Below, one piece after another: positions 1-5,432 of a DNA stretch of 5,432 nucleotides. The translations under genes were made by a program, and so were the position numbers. The number at the start of each line of letters is the position of its first letter. Positions within the stretch are counted from its first letter, which is position 1. The stretch is taken from NCBI GenBank assembly GCA_964387325.1, contig CAYLYE010000313.1:1-5432 (forward strand), given 5' to 3'. The notes beneath the pieces were generated by a model. It was not told the DNA's origin, did no database searches, and saw nothing but the letters and a program-made list of their open reading frames with translations. Source of the DNA: CAZZBK01 sp964387325. GTDB lineage: Bacteria > Planctomycetota > Planctomycetia > Pirellulales > PNKZ01.

Positions 1-1
1 G

Positions 2-1075
2 GTTGTCGGTCGCAGCGCGGTCGATGGCTCGGTCGAGCGTGTCTGTCGTTACGTTAGTGAGAACGAACAAACCTTGCTGCCCAGCGAGTTTCGGGCCTTG
101 TTCGATCAATGGCCACAGCAGTTCGTGAACGAATCGCTCTGTGTTTTGTACGTAGCCCTGACTCGCGCCATCTATGCGTTACACCTGATCGTCGCTCCAA
201 CGAAGCCCAGTAAGAGCGGTGAAATCAAGCTTCAGTATCCTGCGACCTTTGCGGGACTCGTGCGAGGCGGACTTGCCTTGAACCAGATCGCCCTTGGAGG
301 CACGGTGCTCTACGAGGCCGGTCAGAGCGATTGGCACCGGCATGCCAAGGCCCCACCCGCAGTCGAGGCAAACGCGAATAGCGAACCCGAAACGCTCGAT
401 GTGCGACTCGCGCCACCACGTCAGTCGCGAGGTTGGGAGCGTCAAACGCCTTCCGGTCTGGCCGGCGGACCGACTGTCTCGTTGACACAAAGACTCCGTC
501 GCGAGTCGACTCACGGCGAGCGTTTTGGCTCGCTCATCCATGCGCTCTTTGAACACCTTGGCTGGCTGGACGACGGCTCGCCCGCGGAAAGTGTGTTAAC
601 CGCGGCACTGCGTAAACTGCAAGCCAGCGAACGCGAAATGATCGAAGCCTGCCAACGGTTCCACGAACTGGTACAGCAGAACACCGTGCGTACGATTCTT
701 TCACGTAGTGGATACGACCCCACCAAGTCACACGTCTGGTCCCCAGACGTGACCGACTCGTTGCTTAAAGCCCCCTTGAGACTTGAGGTCCTGCGTGAAC
801 GACCGTTCGTCGTGCGACGTGAGGCCGCGCTGCTGCACGGCACGATCGATCGTTTGGTCTTGGTGTATCAAGGTGACCAGATCGTGGCTGCCGATGTGAT
901 CGACTACAAGACCGATCGGCTCGCGGACGCGGCAGCCGTGGACGCGGCCGTGGCCCATTATCGCCCCCAACTCGAAGCCTACCGCTATGCGGTCGCACAG
1001 TGGACCACTTTGCCCAACGCACGCATCTCGGCACGACTGCTCTTTCTTGGCCGTGATGAAGTCCGAGCGATCTGA
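2..1075 (+). CDS. UvrD/RecB-type helicase-nuclease (AddA-like), C-terminal fragment
   Basis: This is the C-terminal part of a superfamily 1 ATP-dependent helicase fused to a RecB-type PD-(D/E)XK nuclease. Proteins of this type resect double-strand DNA ends for recombinational repair (AddA/RecB role). The frame is open from base 2, so the start and the ATPase motifs lie outside the window; 357 residues are visible. Near visible residues 44-57, ESLCVLYVALTRAI is helicase motif VI, with the arginine-finger type VALTRA core. The nuclease domain follows a linker of about 100 residues. It shows GSLIHALFEHLGW (His180, Glu184), GTIDR (Asp283), VIDYKT (Asp301, Lys303) and RPQLEAY (Gln323, Tyr327). The whole catalytic set is intact, so the nuclease is expected to be active. 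An AddB partner, which would normally be encoded upstream, cannot be seen. The family call is firm; AddA versus another UvrD-nuclease fusion cannot be settled without the N-terminus. Confidence 0.87.
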   Translation, partial: VVGRSAVDGSVERVCRYVSENEQTLLPSEFRALFDQWPQQFVNESLCVLYVALTRAIYALHLIVAPTKPSKSGEIKLQYPATFAGLVRGGLALNQIALGGTVLYEAGQSDWHRHAKAPPAVEANANSEPETLDVRLAPPRQSRGWERQTPSGLAGGPTVSLTQRLRRESTHGERFGSLIHALFEHLGWLDDGSPAESVLTAALRKLQASEREMIEACQRFHELVQQNTVRTILSRSGYDPTKSHVWSPDVTDSLLKAPLRLEVLRERPFVVRREAALLHGTIDRLVLVYQGDQIVAADVIDYKTDRLADAAAVDAAVAHYRPQLEAYRYAVAQWTTLPNARISARLLFLGRDEVRAI

Positions 1076-1081
1076 CAGTCC

Positions 1082-1111
1082 GCGTCGTGCTCGCCGAGCG
1101 ACGCTTATTTT
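1082..1111 (+). terminator. probable intrinsic terminator of the helicase-nuclease gene
   Basis: An outer stem GCGTC/GACGC (1082-1086 with 1100-1104) and an inner stem GCTC/GAGC (1089-1092 with 1096-1099) enclose a GCC loop, with a two-base bulge at 1087-1088. The T-rich run TTATTTT (1105-1111) follows on the plus strand. The hairpin starts 7 nt after the helicase stop codon. The T-rich tail overlaps the stop codon of the convergent gene. No T-run follows the hairpin on the minus strand, so termination should work in the plus direction only. Confidence 0.55.
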
Positions 1112-1992
1112 CCGCTCAAATACTTCTTTTCGATCTTTACGGCCACGGTTCCGATCGCGAAGTAACCGACCGACGAACCGGCCACGTGCGTGAGCAGATC
1201 AAAGGCCCGCCAGCGATCCCAGCCGTAATCGGCTTCCATCCACAATGCCAGTTGAGCACTCGCTAACGCAAACGATCGCTCCATCGGACAGCCACTGACG
1301 ACGACCATAATTTCGTCGGGTGTTTCAATGCGCGGCCAAGCAATTATTCGTCCCTTATCAAGCTTGACGGTGATCGTCGACACGCTGGGCATTTCCAAGC
1401 CGCTGGCCGACAGCTCGCCTTGCCCCATCGCGGCATGCGCGTCACCCAAATACAAATAACCTCCGGTAACATAGACCGGCAAATAGACCGTGCTGAGCGG
1501 ACGAACCTCGACGATATCCATGTTGCCGCCGTGTGGGCCGGCCGGAATGGTCGACGGCACGCCCCAGTCGGGCGCGGTGCCGATACAGCCGAGCATCGGG
1601 CGATACGGTATCTGCACCGTGTCGCTCCAGTGGATCAGGCCATCGCGGATCGGACAAACATGGGTCCCGTGCGGACAGTCGCTCCCCAACCACTCGGCCA
1701 GCATGCGTGCCTCGCCGGTGCGCGTGGCACATTGCCCAATCGTGGGTTGAATATCGTGAATGGTCACGGCGAGTGAGTCGCCGGGCTCGGCCCCTTCGAC
1801 CCAGATGGGCCCGGTCTGGGGATTGCCCTTGGGTTGCTTGACCTTGTCGCGACGGTCATCGTTCGTGCGGACCTGACCGCTGAAAGCGTCTTCCGCCTCG
1901 ACCAGGATCGTTTCTCCCGAGCTGATGCGGAGCCGGGGCTCGTTATGTCGACTGAACTCGTAATAGAGCGGGCCGGCCGTCAAACGTTTCAT
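1105..1992 (-). CDS. acetamidase/formamidase family protein
   Basis: A 295-residue cytoplasmic amidohydrolase of the acetamidase/formamidase (FmdA/AmdA) family, whose members hydrolyse short-chain amides to the carboxylic acid and ammonia. The true substrate cannot be read from the sequence. Family hallmarks are visible: a GDSLAVTIHDI segment (residues 71-81), GVPSTIPAGPHGGNMD (144-159, with His154 and Asp159) and YLGDAHAAMGQGE (181-193, with Asp184, His186 and Glu193). The length fits the family norm of about 300 residues, so the gene looks complete. I chose the ATG at 1992, which opens MKRLTAGPLYYEF; a GTG at 2052 would add 20 unconserved residues. GGGAG at 2007-2003 lies 10 nt upstream of the chosen ATG. 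The gene starts 66 nt after the end of the TIGR03032 gene on the same strand and is probably cotranscribed. No signal peptide is visible. Family confidence is high, substrate confidence low. Confidence 0.9.
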   Translation of the reverse strand: MKRLTAGPLYYEFSRHNEPRLRISSGETILVEAEDAFSGQVRTNDDRRDKVKQPKGNPQTGPIWVEGAEPGDSLAVTIHDIQPTIGQCATRTGEARMLAEWLGSDCPHGTHVCPIRDGLIHWSDTVQIPYRPMLGCIGTAPDWGVPSTIPAGPHGGNMDIVEVRPLSTVYLPVYVTGGYLYLGDAHAAMGQGELSASGLEMPSVSTITVKLDKGRIIAWPRIETPDEIMVVVSGCPMERSFALASAQLALWMEADYGWDRWRAFDLLTHVAGSSVGYFAIGTVAVKIEKKYLSGK

Positions 1993-2002
1993 ACGAACCA
2001 AA

Positions 2003-2007
2003 CTCCC
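2003..2007 (-). promoter_or_regulatory. ribosome binding site that decides the amidase start
   Basis: Read on the minus strand this is GGGAG, 10 nt before the ATG at 1992. It supports that start over the in-frame GTG at 2052, which lies only 6 nt beyond the stop of the preceding gene. Confidence 0.5.
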
Positions 2008-2058
2008 AAGATGATTCCAGCGGTAACAAGTAGATCGCAGCGCACGATCCACGTTATG

Positions 2059-3156
2059 TCATGAACGCAGTGGGGGCACAACCCACAAGGCGTTCTGGCC
2101 ATCCTCGCTATGATGAGGGCCCGAGACGCGAATGAGCGGCGCTCGTGGCACGATTTGCACGTCGAACACTTCATCGACCCCCTCGGTAAATTGAAACCAC
2201 GCCACCGCACGGCCGTTGCGCAAGTCGACAATCGCAATACCACAGCGCAACTCGTCGCGTCGCGCACCGATCGGCAGACCGCCAAACACGGCCGACTCGC
2301 GAATCTTTGACAAGCCCACGAACGCGAATGGGCCGGCAAACGCTAGCCCTCGCGTGTAACCGGGCACGCTCTCCACCGCCTCGAAACGACCTTGTTGAAC
2401 ATCGACGGTTCCCAGTTGTCCACAGCCGCTGTTTAATACCCATAATCGACCATCGTACCATCTGGGCGAGTGAGGCATCGCCAGGCCCGTCACAATCCGC
2501 TCACCCGTCGGCACCTCGAGCACGCTGCCATCGGTGACTTTGGTCGGTCGCCAGCCTTCGCCCGTGTCGGTCTGCGCCATCACCGTCACATACTTCGGTC
2601 GTCCATCGACAACAGCCAGACCATTGAGATGGCACCGATCTTCGGCCGCCAGCGAACTGATGAAGTGAGGCTTCCATTCGGGTACGAAATGGTATCGCTC
2701 GTCGAGCGTGCTCAGGCACGAGAACAAGGTATTGACGACCCATAACTGGCCGTTAATCCAATGAATCTCGTGACAATCGATTTGCCCGGTGAAGTGGGAC
2801 CGGCGGGCAACAAAGCAGCCCTTGTACCGTCCGTGGGGCTCAATTTGCGGCGCTAAATCCGGTACGCTCTGCAAGAACCAAATCTGGTTACGCGTTCCCA
2901 CAGCCAGTGTGTCGCTCGACAACGCCATGCCCATTGCGTGCTCGAAGCCCTGCAGCGCGACATCGAGTTGCCCGTTGTGTTGACCGATCGCGACAACGTG
3001 CCCCGACTGATAGGTCGATACCAGCACCGTCACGCCGAGTTGCTGGAGCAGAGGTAGAAAGCCATCACTGACCCGATAGCTTACCGGTCGCAGTTTGACC
3101 GCCACGTCTCCTGGCGGATTTGCGGAAGGTCCAGACACGGATTCACGCGATGACAT
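2059..3156 (-). CDS. TIGR03032 family protein (unknown function, beta-propeller-like)
   Basis: A 365-residue protein that I recognise as the TIGR03032 family, whose biochemical role is unknown. Hallmark segments are STYQSGHVVAIG (residues 47-58), TGQIDCHEIHWINGQLWVVNT (123-143), CHLNGLA (175-181), GLAMPHSPRWYDGRLWVLNSG (224-244), PGYTRGLAF (265-273) and GLSKIRESAVFGGLPI (281-296). Repeated short units such as NGQLWVVNT and DGRLWVLNSGCGQLGTVD resemble beta-propeller blades, which is an inference from pattern only. No signal peptide or membrane segment is visible, so it is probably cytoplasmic. I chose the ATG at 3156 (MSSRESVSG). An upstream in-frame ATG at 3270 would add 38 residues of low-complexity, unconserved character and would run through the best promoter candidate. 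The ribosome binding site is weak (GAG, 9 nt upstream). It is the first gene of a likely two-gene operon with the amidase. Confidence 0.87.
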   Translation of the reverse strand: MSSRESVSGPSANPPGDVAVKLRPVSYRVSDGFLPLLQQLGVTVLVSTYQSGHVVAIGQHNGQLDVALQGFEHAMGMALSSDTLAVGTRNQIWFLQSVPDLAPQIEPHGRYKGCFVARRSHFTGQIDCHEIHWINGQLWVVNTLFSCLSTLDERYHFVPEWKPHFISSLAAEDRCHLNGLAVVDGRPKYVTVMAQTDTGEGWRPTKVTDGSVLEVPTGERIVTGLAMPHSPRWYDGRLWVLNSGCGQLGTVDVQQGRFEAVESVPGYTRGLAFAGPFAFVGLSKIRESAVFGGLPIGARRDELRCGIAIVDLRNGRAVAWFQFTEGVDEVFDVQIVPRAPLIRVSGPHHSEDGQNALWVVPPLRS

Positions 3157-3196
3157 ACTGAAGATCTCAATTTGAACTGAAAAAGTTCTCTCGACG

Positions 3197-3225
3197 ATTG
3201 TATCACGCTTGGCTCCGAGACTCGA
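3197..3225 (-). promoter_or_regulatory. candidate sigma-70-like promoter for the TIGR03032/amidase operon
   Basis: On the minus strand, TACAAT (3202-3197) matches the -10 consensus in 5 of 6 bases. TCGAGT, 17 nt upstream (3225-3220), matches the -35 consensus in only 3 of 6. Transcription would begin near 3190 and leave a leader of about 34 nt before the ATG at 3156. The weak -35 keeps this tentative. Confidence 0.27.
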
Positions 3226-3414
3226 TACGGCCTCATGGCTCGACACTTTACCGCACCTACGATCCCGCATACCTTATTGACGACTGCGTGGTTAATGAAC
3301 CAGGGCGACCAGCGGAAGCCCGATCGAACCCGGCTTCGCGATGCTCGCCTAGGCCCATTCACTGCGCATACTTCAATCGTGTCCCTTGGCATGAACCTTC
3401 GACACGCCACACGC

Positions 3415-3419
3415 AGGAG
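3415..3419 (+). promoter_or_regulatory. ribosome binding site of the DUF4380-like gene
   Basis: AGGAG is placed 8 nt before the ATG at 3428. This strong, well-spaced Shine-Dalgarno site fixes the start, and with it the signal peptide at the N-terminus. Confidence 0.7.
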
Positions 3420-3427
3420 CCTGTTCC

Positions 3428-4453
3428 ATGATTCGATCGACCGTGATTCTCGGCGTGCTTTTAAGTGCTCTGTGCGCGACCCGTTCGCCCGCTCAATCGC
3501 CTACCGAACCGCACGCAAAGGCGATCCGCTATTACAATTACACCGAAGCCATTGAGTTGCGGCATGGCAAGGCCCGCGTCGTTCTCTGCCCTCAAGCCGG
3601 AGGTCGCGTGCTGGAGTTCTCGATCGACGCGCGGCAGGCATTGTATTTGGACGAACGCGAGAAAGACTGGCAACCTGACACAAAAGGCCCTGCGTCCGCC
3701 GGTCGATTCGATTATGGCCCTGAATTGACCGTCGCGCCACATCCGACGATCTGGTCGGGCGCGTGGCGCAGCGAGATCACCGGTCCATGCTCGGCACGAT
3801 TGACCAGCCCGGTCGAGCCGGGCGTGCAGATGCAAGTTGTGCGCGACTTTGAACTCGTTAATCCATCGACCGCAACTCAGTCATTGCCATTGCGGCTCGA
3901 TTGTCGGCAGACGCTTGTCAATCTCGGCCCCGACACACGCGAAGTATGTCACTGGGGGCGATCATTTTCTCCGGGCGGCGGTATCTGCCTGATTCCGCTC
4001 GGCGATCACCTCAGCCGCTTCCCAAGCAAGTACGCTATGTACGAAGAGGGCTCGATCATCAACGTCAAAAACACCGATGAGAAAATCCGCGAACGCGACG
4101 GGTTTCTCGAAATCCTCGCCCCGCCGCGGAAACCCAAGCTCGGGTTCGATTCCTACGCCGGTTGGCTCGCCTATCTATTACCGAACCATACGCTATTCGT
4201 GAAACGCTTTGCCACATTCCCGGATCGCGTTTACAACGAGGCTGCGGGACTCACGCTCAGCGTCTGGTATCCTGAGGGGCCGCGAATCGAACTAGAACCG
4301 ATCGGCCCTCGCGAACGACTTGCCCCTGGCCAGCGTGCATCGTTCACCGAAGCGTGGTGGCTGCTCGAGTATCCTTTTCCTCAAACAGATGAAGCGATCG
4401 ATCTCACGAAGCTACGTGAGCAGGTCCTGCGTCAAACATCACCCATTGAATAA
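3428..4453 (+). CDS. exported DUF4380-like protein, galactose-mutarotase-like fold
   Basis: A 341-residue protein of unknown function. The N-terminus is a classical signal peptide: Arg3, a hydrophobic core at about residues 5-17, and a likely signal peptidase I site after SPA (residues 20-22). It should therefore act in the periplasm or envelope. The mature protein opens with EAIELRHGKARVVLCPQAGGRVLEFSID (about 40-67), which resembles the start of DUF4380 and mutarotase-like beta-sandwich domains: a substrate-facing strand, then a GGR turn and a strand. Alternating beta-strand character continues through FVKRFATFPDRVY (257-269) and LSVWYPEG (277-284) to LAPGQRASFTEAWWLLEYP (298-316), the usual closing strands of such folds. 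These domains are often carbohydrate-related, but no catalytic residue pair can be assigned here. Cys16 lies in LSALC, which is a poor lipobox because Leu is at -1. A downstream Rid-family gene begins 15-18 nt after the stop, suggesting cotranscription. The family call is moderately sure, the function unknown. Confidence 0.78.
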   Translation: MIRSTVILGVLLSALCATRSPAQSPTEPHAKAIRYYNYTEAIELRHGKARVVLCPQAGGRVLEFSIDARQALYLDEREKDWQPDTKGPASAGRFDYGPELTVAPHPTIWSGAWRSEITGPCSARLTSPVEPGVQMQVVRDFELVNPSTATQSLPLRLDCRQTLVNLGPDTREVCHWGRSFSPGGGICLIPLGDHLSRFPSKYAMYEEGSIINVKNTDEKIRERDGFLEILAPPRKPKLGFDSYAGWLAYLLPNHTLFVKRFATFPDRVYNEAAGLTLSVWYPEGPRIELEPIGPRERLAPGQRASFTEAWWLLEYPFPQTDEAIDLTKLREQVLRQTSPIE

Positions 4454-4461
4454 CTGAAGTA

Positions 4462-4467
4462 GAGGTG
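4462..4467 (+). promoter_or_regulatory. ribosome binding site deciding between two adjacent ATG codons
   Basis: GAGGTG is a strong anti-Shine-Dalgarno match. From GAGG to the first ATG (4469) there are only 3 nt, against 6 nt to the second ATG (4472), so the second is the better initiation codon. Confidence 0.55.
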
Positions 4468-4471
4468 CATG

Positions 4472-4816
4472 ATGAGTGAGTTGCGTCGCATGGGTGTAAC
4501 CCAGCGCTGGTCGGATGTCGTGATTCATGGTGCGACGGCTCACTTCGTCGAAGTGGCAGCCGATTCGTCGCTCGATGCTCGAGGTCAGATTGCTCAAGTG
4601 CTCGCGCAAATCGATCAGACGCTGGCCAGTATTGGCAGCGAGCGGGCGAAGTTGATCCAAGTGTTGATCTATCTGGCCGACCTTAGCAATGCGCCAGTAC
4701 TCAACGAACTTTGGGACGCCTGGGTCGCACTGGGCTGTCCTCCCGTGCGAGCCTGTGTCCAGGCCGGCTTGGCGCGCGGTTATTATGTCGAGATGGTGGT
4801 GACAGCGGCGGTCTGA
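4472..4816 (+). CDS. YoaB-like RidA/YjgF/YER057c/UK114 family protein
   Basis: A small protein of 114 residues (115 if the ATG at 4469 is used) of the Rid family. RidA itself hydrolyses reactive enamine/imine intermediates released by PLP enzymes. Members of the YoaB-like branch are not all shown to have that activity. The sequence resembles E. coli YoaB along its length: RWSDVVIHG near the N-terminus (residues 12-20), AQVLAQIDQTLASIGSERAKLIQVLIYLADL in the middle (41-71), and PPVRACVQAGLARGYYVEMVV at the end (90-110). The conserved Arg93 of the PxR motif, which binds the substrate carboxylate in RidA, is present, and so is Glu107 of the VE motif. The family normally forms trimers with active sites between subunits. 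The gene is intact and sits 15-18 nt after the DUF4380-like gene, so it is probably its operon partner. No terminator is obvious after it; the next transcription unit is ssrA. Confidence 0.9.
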   Translation: MSELRRMGVTQRWSDVVIHGATAHFVEVAADSSLDARGQIAQVLAQIDQTLASIGSERAKLIQVLIYLADLSNAPVLNELWDAWVALGCPPVRACVQAGLARGYYVEMVVTAAV

Positions 4817-4920
4817 ACCGTCCAAGTCCTGTTTCTTCCAAAGCGGAAACGATCTGCCGCAAATGCTTTTCCTGCAGTATCTTGCAAAACAATTTCAATT
4901 AAAAACCCGTTCCCACTGGA

Positions 4921-4949
4921 TTACCTTTAGCGAGAAGGTCGACTATAAT
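4921..4949 (+). promoter_or_regulatory. sigma-70-like promoter of ssrA
   Basis: A perfect TATAAT -10 box lies at 4944-4949. TTACCT at 4921-4926 is a weak -35 (3 of 6) with the ideal 17-nt spacer. Transcription should start near 4955-4958, giving a leader of about 32-35 nt that must be removed to form the mature tmRNA 5' end at 4990. This is the clearest promoter in the window, as expected for an abundant housekeeping RNA. Confidence 0.72.
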
Positions 4950-4951
4950 CT

Positions 4952-4990
4952 CGAACAGAAGTTAACAGACTGCCAGCCTTGGCATGTTCG
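4952..4990 (+). repeat. nested inverted repeats in the pre-tmRNA leader
   Basis: CGAACA (4952-4957) can pair with TGTTCG (4985-4990), and inside them TGCCA (4971-4975) pairs with TGGCA (4980-4984) across a GCCT loop. The right arm ends on the first base of the mature tmRNA. The inner hairpin lies wholly in the predicted leader. The left outer arm straddles the expected transcription start, so the full structure may exist only in DNA or only if initiation is early. Confidence 0.45.
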
Positions 4991-5348
4991 GGGGCGAACT
5001 GGATTCGACCGGGCAGGTTGAGGTGTGGGTGGCACGCCGTGGTTGGTCAGCAGGCCACGCAAAAAGCCGACCAAGACAGTTATCTGCTGAAGATAGCTAC
5101 GCTTTGGCAGCCTAATTAGGCTACCCTGACTGAGGTCTTTTGTCGGAGAGGACCAAAAGTCAGTCGCTAATTCCGAACCGCCTCGATTCACGGCTGGGCA
5201 CGGTCGAGGTTAAACACGTTCCTGGCTAGCCTGAGGAGGACCCTGACGACTGGGGCCACTTCGGGCGAAGGAAGAAATGAATCGTCTACGCGTGTAGAAG
5301 CCCCCACTGAAATGTTTCGGGACGCGGGTTCGATTCCCGCCGCCTCCA
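4990..5348 (+). ncRNA. ssrA: transfer-messenger RNA (tmRNA), one-piece
   Basis: tmRNA rescues ribosomes stalled on broken mRNAs: it is charged with alanine, enters with SmpB, and supplies a short reading frame encoding a degradation tag. The tRNA-like ends are complete. The 5' strand GGGGGCG (4990-4996) pairs with CGCCTCC (5341-5347), with a G·U wobble at pair 3 (4992·5345), the alanyl-tRNA synthetase identity element. The discriminator is A5348. The T arm is GCGGG, TTCGATT, CCCGC (5324-5340), and the conserved CTGGATTCGAC follows the 5' acceptor strand. Pseudoknot 1 is explicit: CGTGG (5038-5042) with CCACG (5055-5059), crossed by TTGGTC (5043-5048) with GACCAA (5069-5074), including the typical AAAAAGC. 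A second is GGTC (5134-5137) with GACC (5151-5154), crossed by TTTT (5138-5141) with AAAA (5155-5158). A third is probable: CCTCGA (5181-5186) with TCGAGG (5204-5209), crossed by GGCT (5192-5195) with AGCC (5228-5231). CCA is not encoded and must be added. The length of 359 nt is normal and the gene is not permuted. Confidence 0.96.
5086..5115 (+). other. tmRNA tag reading frame, AEDSYALAA
   Basis: The resume codon GCT (5086) starts a nine-codon frame ending in TAA (5113-5115); it encodes AEDSYALAA. With the alanine carried by tmRNA, the full appended tag is (A)AEDSYALAA. The ALAA terminus is the form recognised by ClpXP-type proteases. The bases before the resume codon keep T at -5 and A at -4, as in the E. 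coli UAGUC element that sets the frame. The tag is shorter than the E. coli tag, ANDENYALAA, by one residue. Confidence 0.88.
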
Positions 5349-5354
5349 TAGAAC

Positions 5355-5389
5355 AAAGCCTTGCGAGTAATCGCAAGGCTTTTTCTTTT
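5355..5389 (+). terminator. strong intrinsic terminator of ssrA
   Basis: AAAGCCTTGCGA (5355-5366) and its exact complement (5371-5382) form a 12-bp perfect stem with a GTAA tetraloop. The plus strand continues with T-rich sequence to 5389, interrupted by one C at 5385. The stem begins 7 nt after the mature tmRNA 3' end. On the minus strand the stem is followed by a poorer T-tract (TTTGTTC), so it may also serve, less efficiently, a convergent gene from the right. Confidence 0.93.
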
Positions 5390-5403
5390 AATGGATTGCG
5401 TTC

Positions 5404-5432
5404 TTAAAGGTACTTGATGATTGCGGCCAACT
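5404..5432 (-). CDS. possible C-terminus of a convergent gene, cut by the window edge
   Basis: The minus strand reads LAAIIKYL followed by a TAA stop (5406-5404). This is a plausible amphipathic C-terminal end and resembles the last helix of many c-type cytochrome domains. Eight residues cannot identify a family and the reading frame cannot be tested further. Its position, facing the ssrA terminator at about 15 nt, fits a convergent gene sharing that terminator. Confidence 0.3.

Noticed and set aside
1993..2052. Longer amidase start at GTG 2052 (MDRALRST…)
   Set aside because: The added 20 residues do not resemble the family, and the ATG at 1992 has a GGGAG site.
3157..3270. Longer TIGR03032 start at ATG 3270
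   Set aside because: The added 38 residues look non-coding, and the best promoter candidate falls inside them.
3270..3300. Plus-strand promoter for the DUF4380-like operon (TTGACG near 3277)
   Set aside because: The -35-like hexamer has no -10 box at 16-18 nt; the TAATGA downstream is only about 10 nt away.
3081..3410. Reading frames over the divergent gap (minus 3081-3410, plus 3198-3431 and 3235-3555)
   Set aside because: Rich in Arg, Pro and Cys, no domain pattern, overlapping well-supported genes in other frames, and with no good ribosome binding site.
4825..4880. Possible terminator after the Rid gene (GTTTC/GAAAC and GCGG/CCGC pairs)
   Set aside because: Stems of only 4-5 bp and no following T-run.
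5324..5348. Phage or island attachment site at the ssrA 3' end
   Set aside because: tmRNA genes are common integration sites, but no integrase gene or duplicated 3' end is visible; the terminator directly follows.
5188..5376. Minus-strand reading frames across the tmRNA (also 4943-5191)
   Set aside because: They lie antisense to a complete, structurally supported tmRNA gene and show no recognisable protein features.

Overview
The window looks like an ordinary stretch of bacterial chromosome, most likely from a planctomycete (Pirellula/Rhodopirellula-like). This rests on the moderately high GC content, a secreted DUF4380-like protein, a TIGR03032-family protein, and a tmRNA tag (AEDSYALAA) of the AE…ALAA form that I recall for that group. 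The assignment is an inference; there is no 16S rRNA or other decisive marker. I found no mobile element, CRISPR array or defence island.

Layout: (1) Positions 2-1075 (+) hold the C-terminal 357 residues of a UvrD/RecB-type helicase-nuclease (AddA-like), cut by the left edge. It keeps helicase motif VI and a complete PD-(D/E)XK nuclease site. It ends at a probable intrinsic terminator (1082-1111) squeezed into the 29-nt gap before a convergent gene. (2) Positions 1105-3156 (-) form a likely two-gene operon: a TIGR03032 beta-propeller-like protein of unknown function, followed 66 nt later by an acetamidase/formamidase-family amidohydrolase. (3) Positions 3428-4816 (+) form a second likely two-gene operon, divergent from the first across about 270 nt: an exported DUF4380-like/mutarotase-fold protein, then a YoaB-like Rid-family protein. 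(4) Positions 4990-5348 (+) hold a complete one-piece tmRNA gene (ssrA) with its own sigma-70-like promoter, a decodable tag and a strong 12-bp intrinsic terminator. (5) The last 29 nt may hold the C-terminus of a convergent minus-strand gene.

The gene groups are functionally separate: recombinational repair, two small metabolic or envelope operons, and ribosome rescue. One possible link is that an amidase and a Rid-type protein sit in the two halves of one divergent locus, but no sequence evidence shows that they share a pathway. The most informative element is the tmRNA, for which the tag, two or three pseudoknots, the G3·U70 alanine identity pair, the missing encoded CCA and a leader inverted repeat can be read directly.
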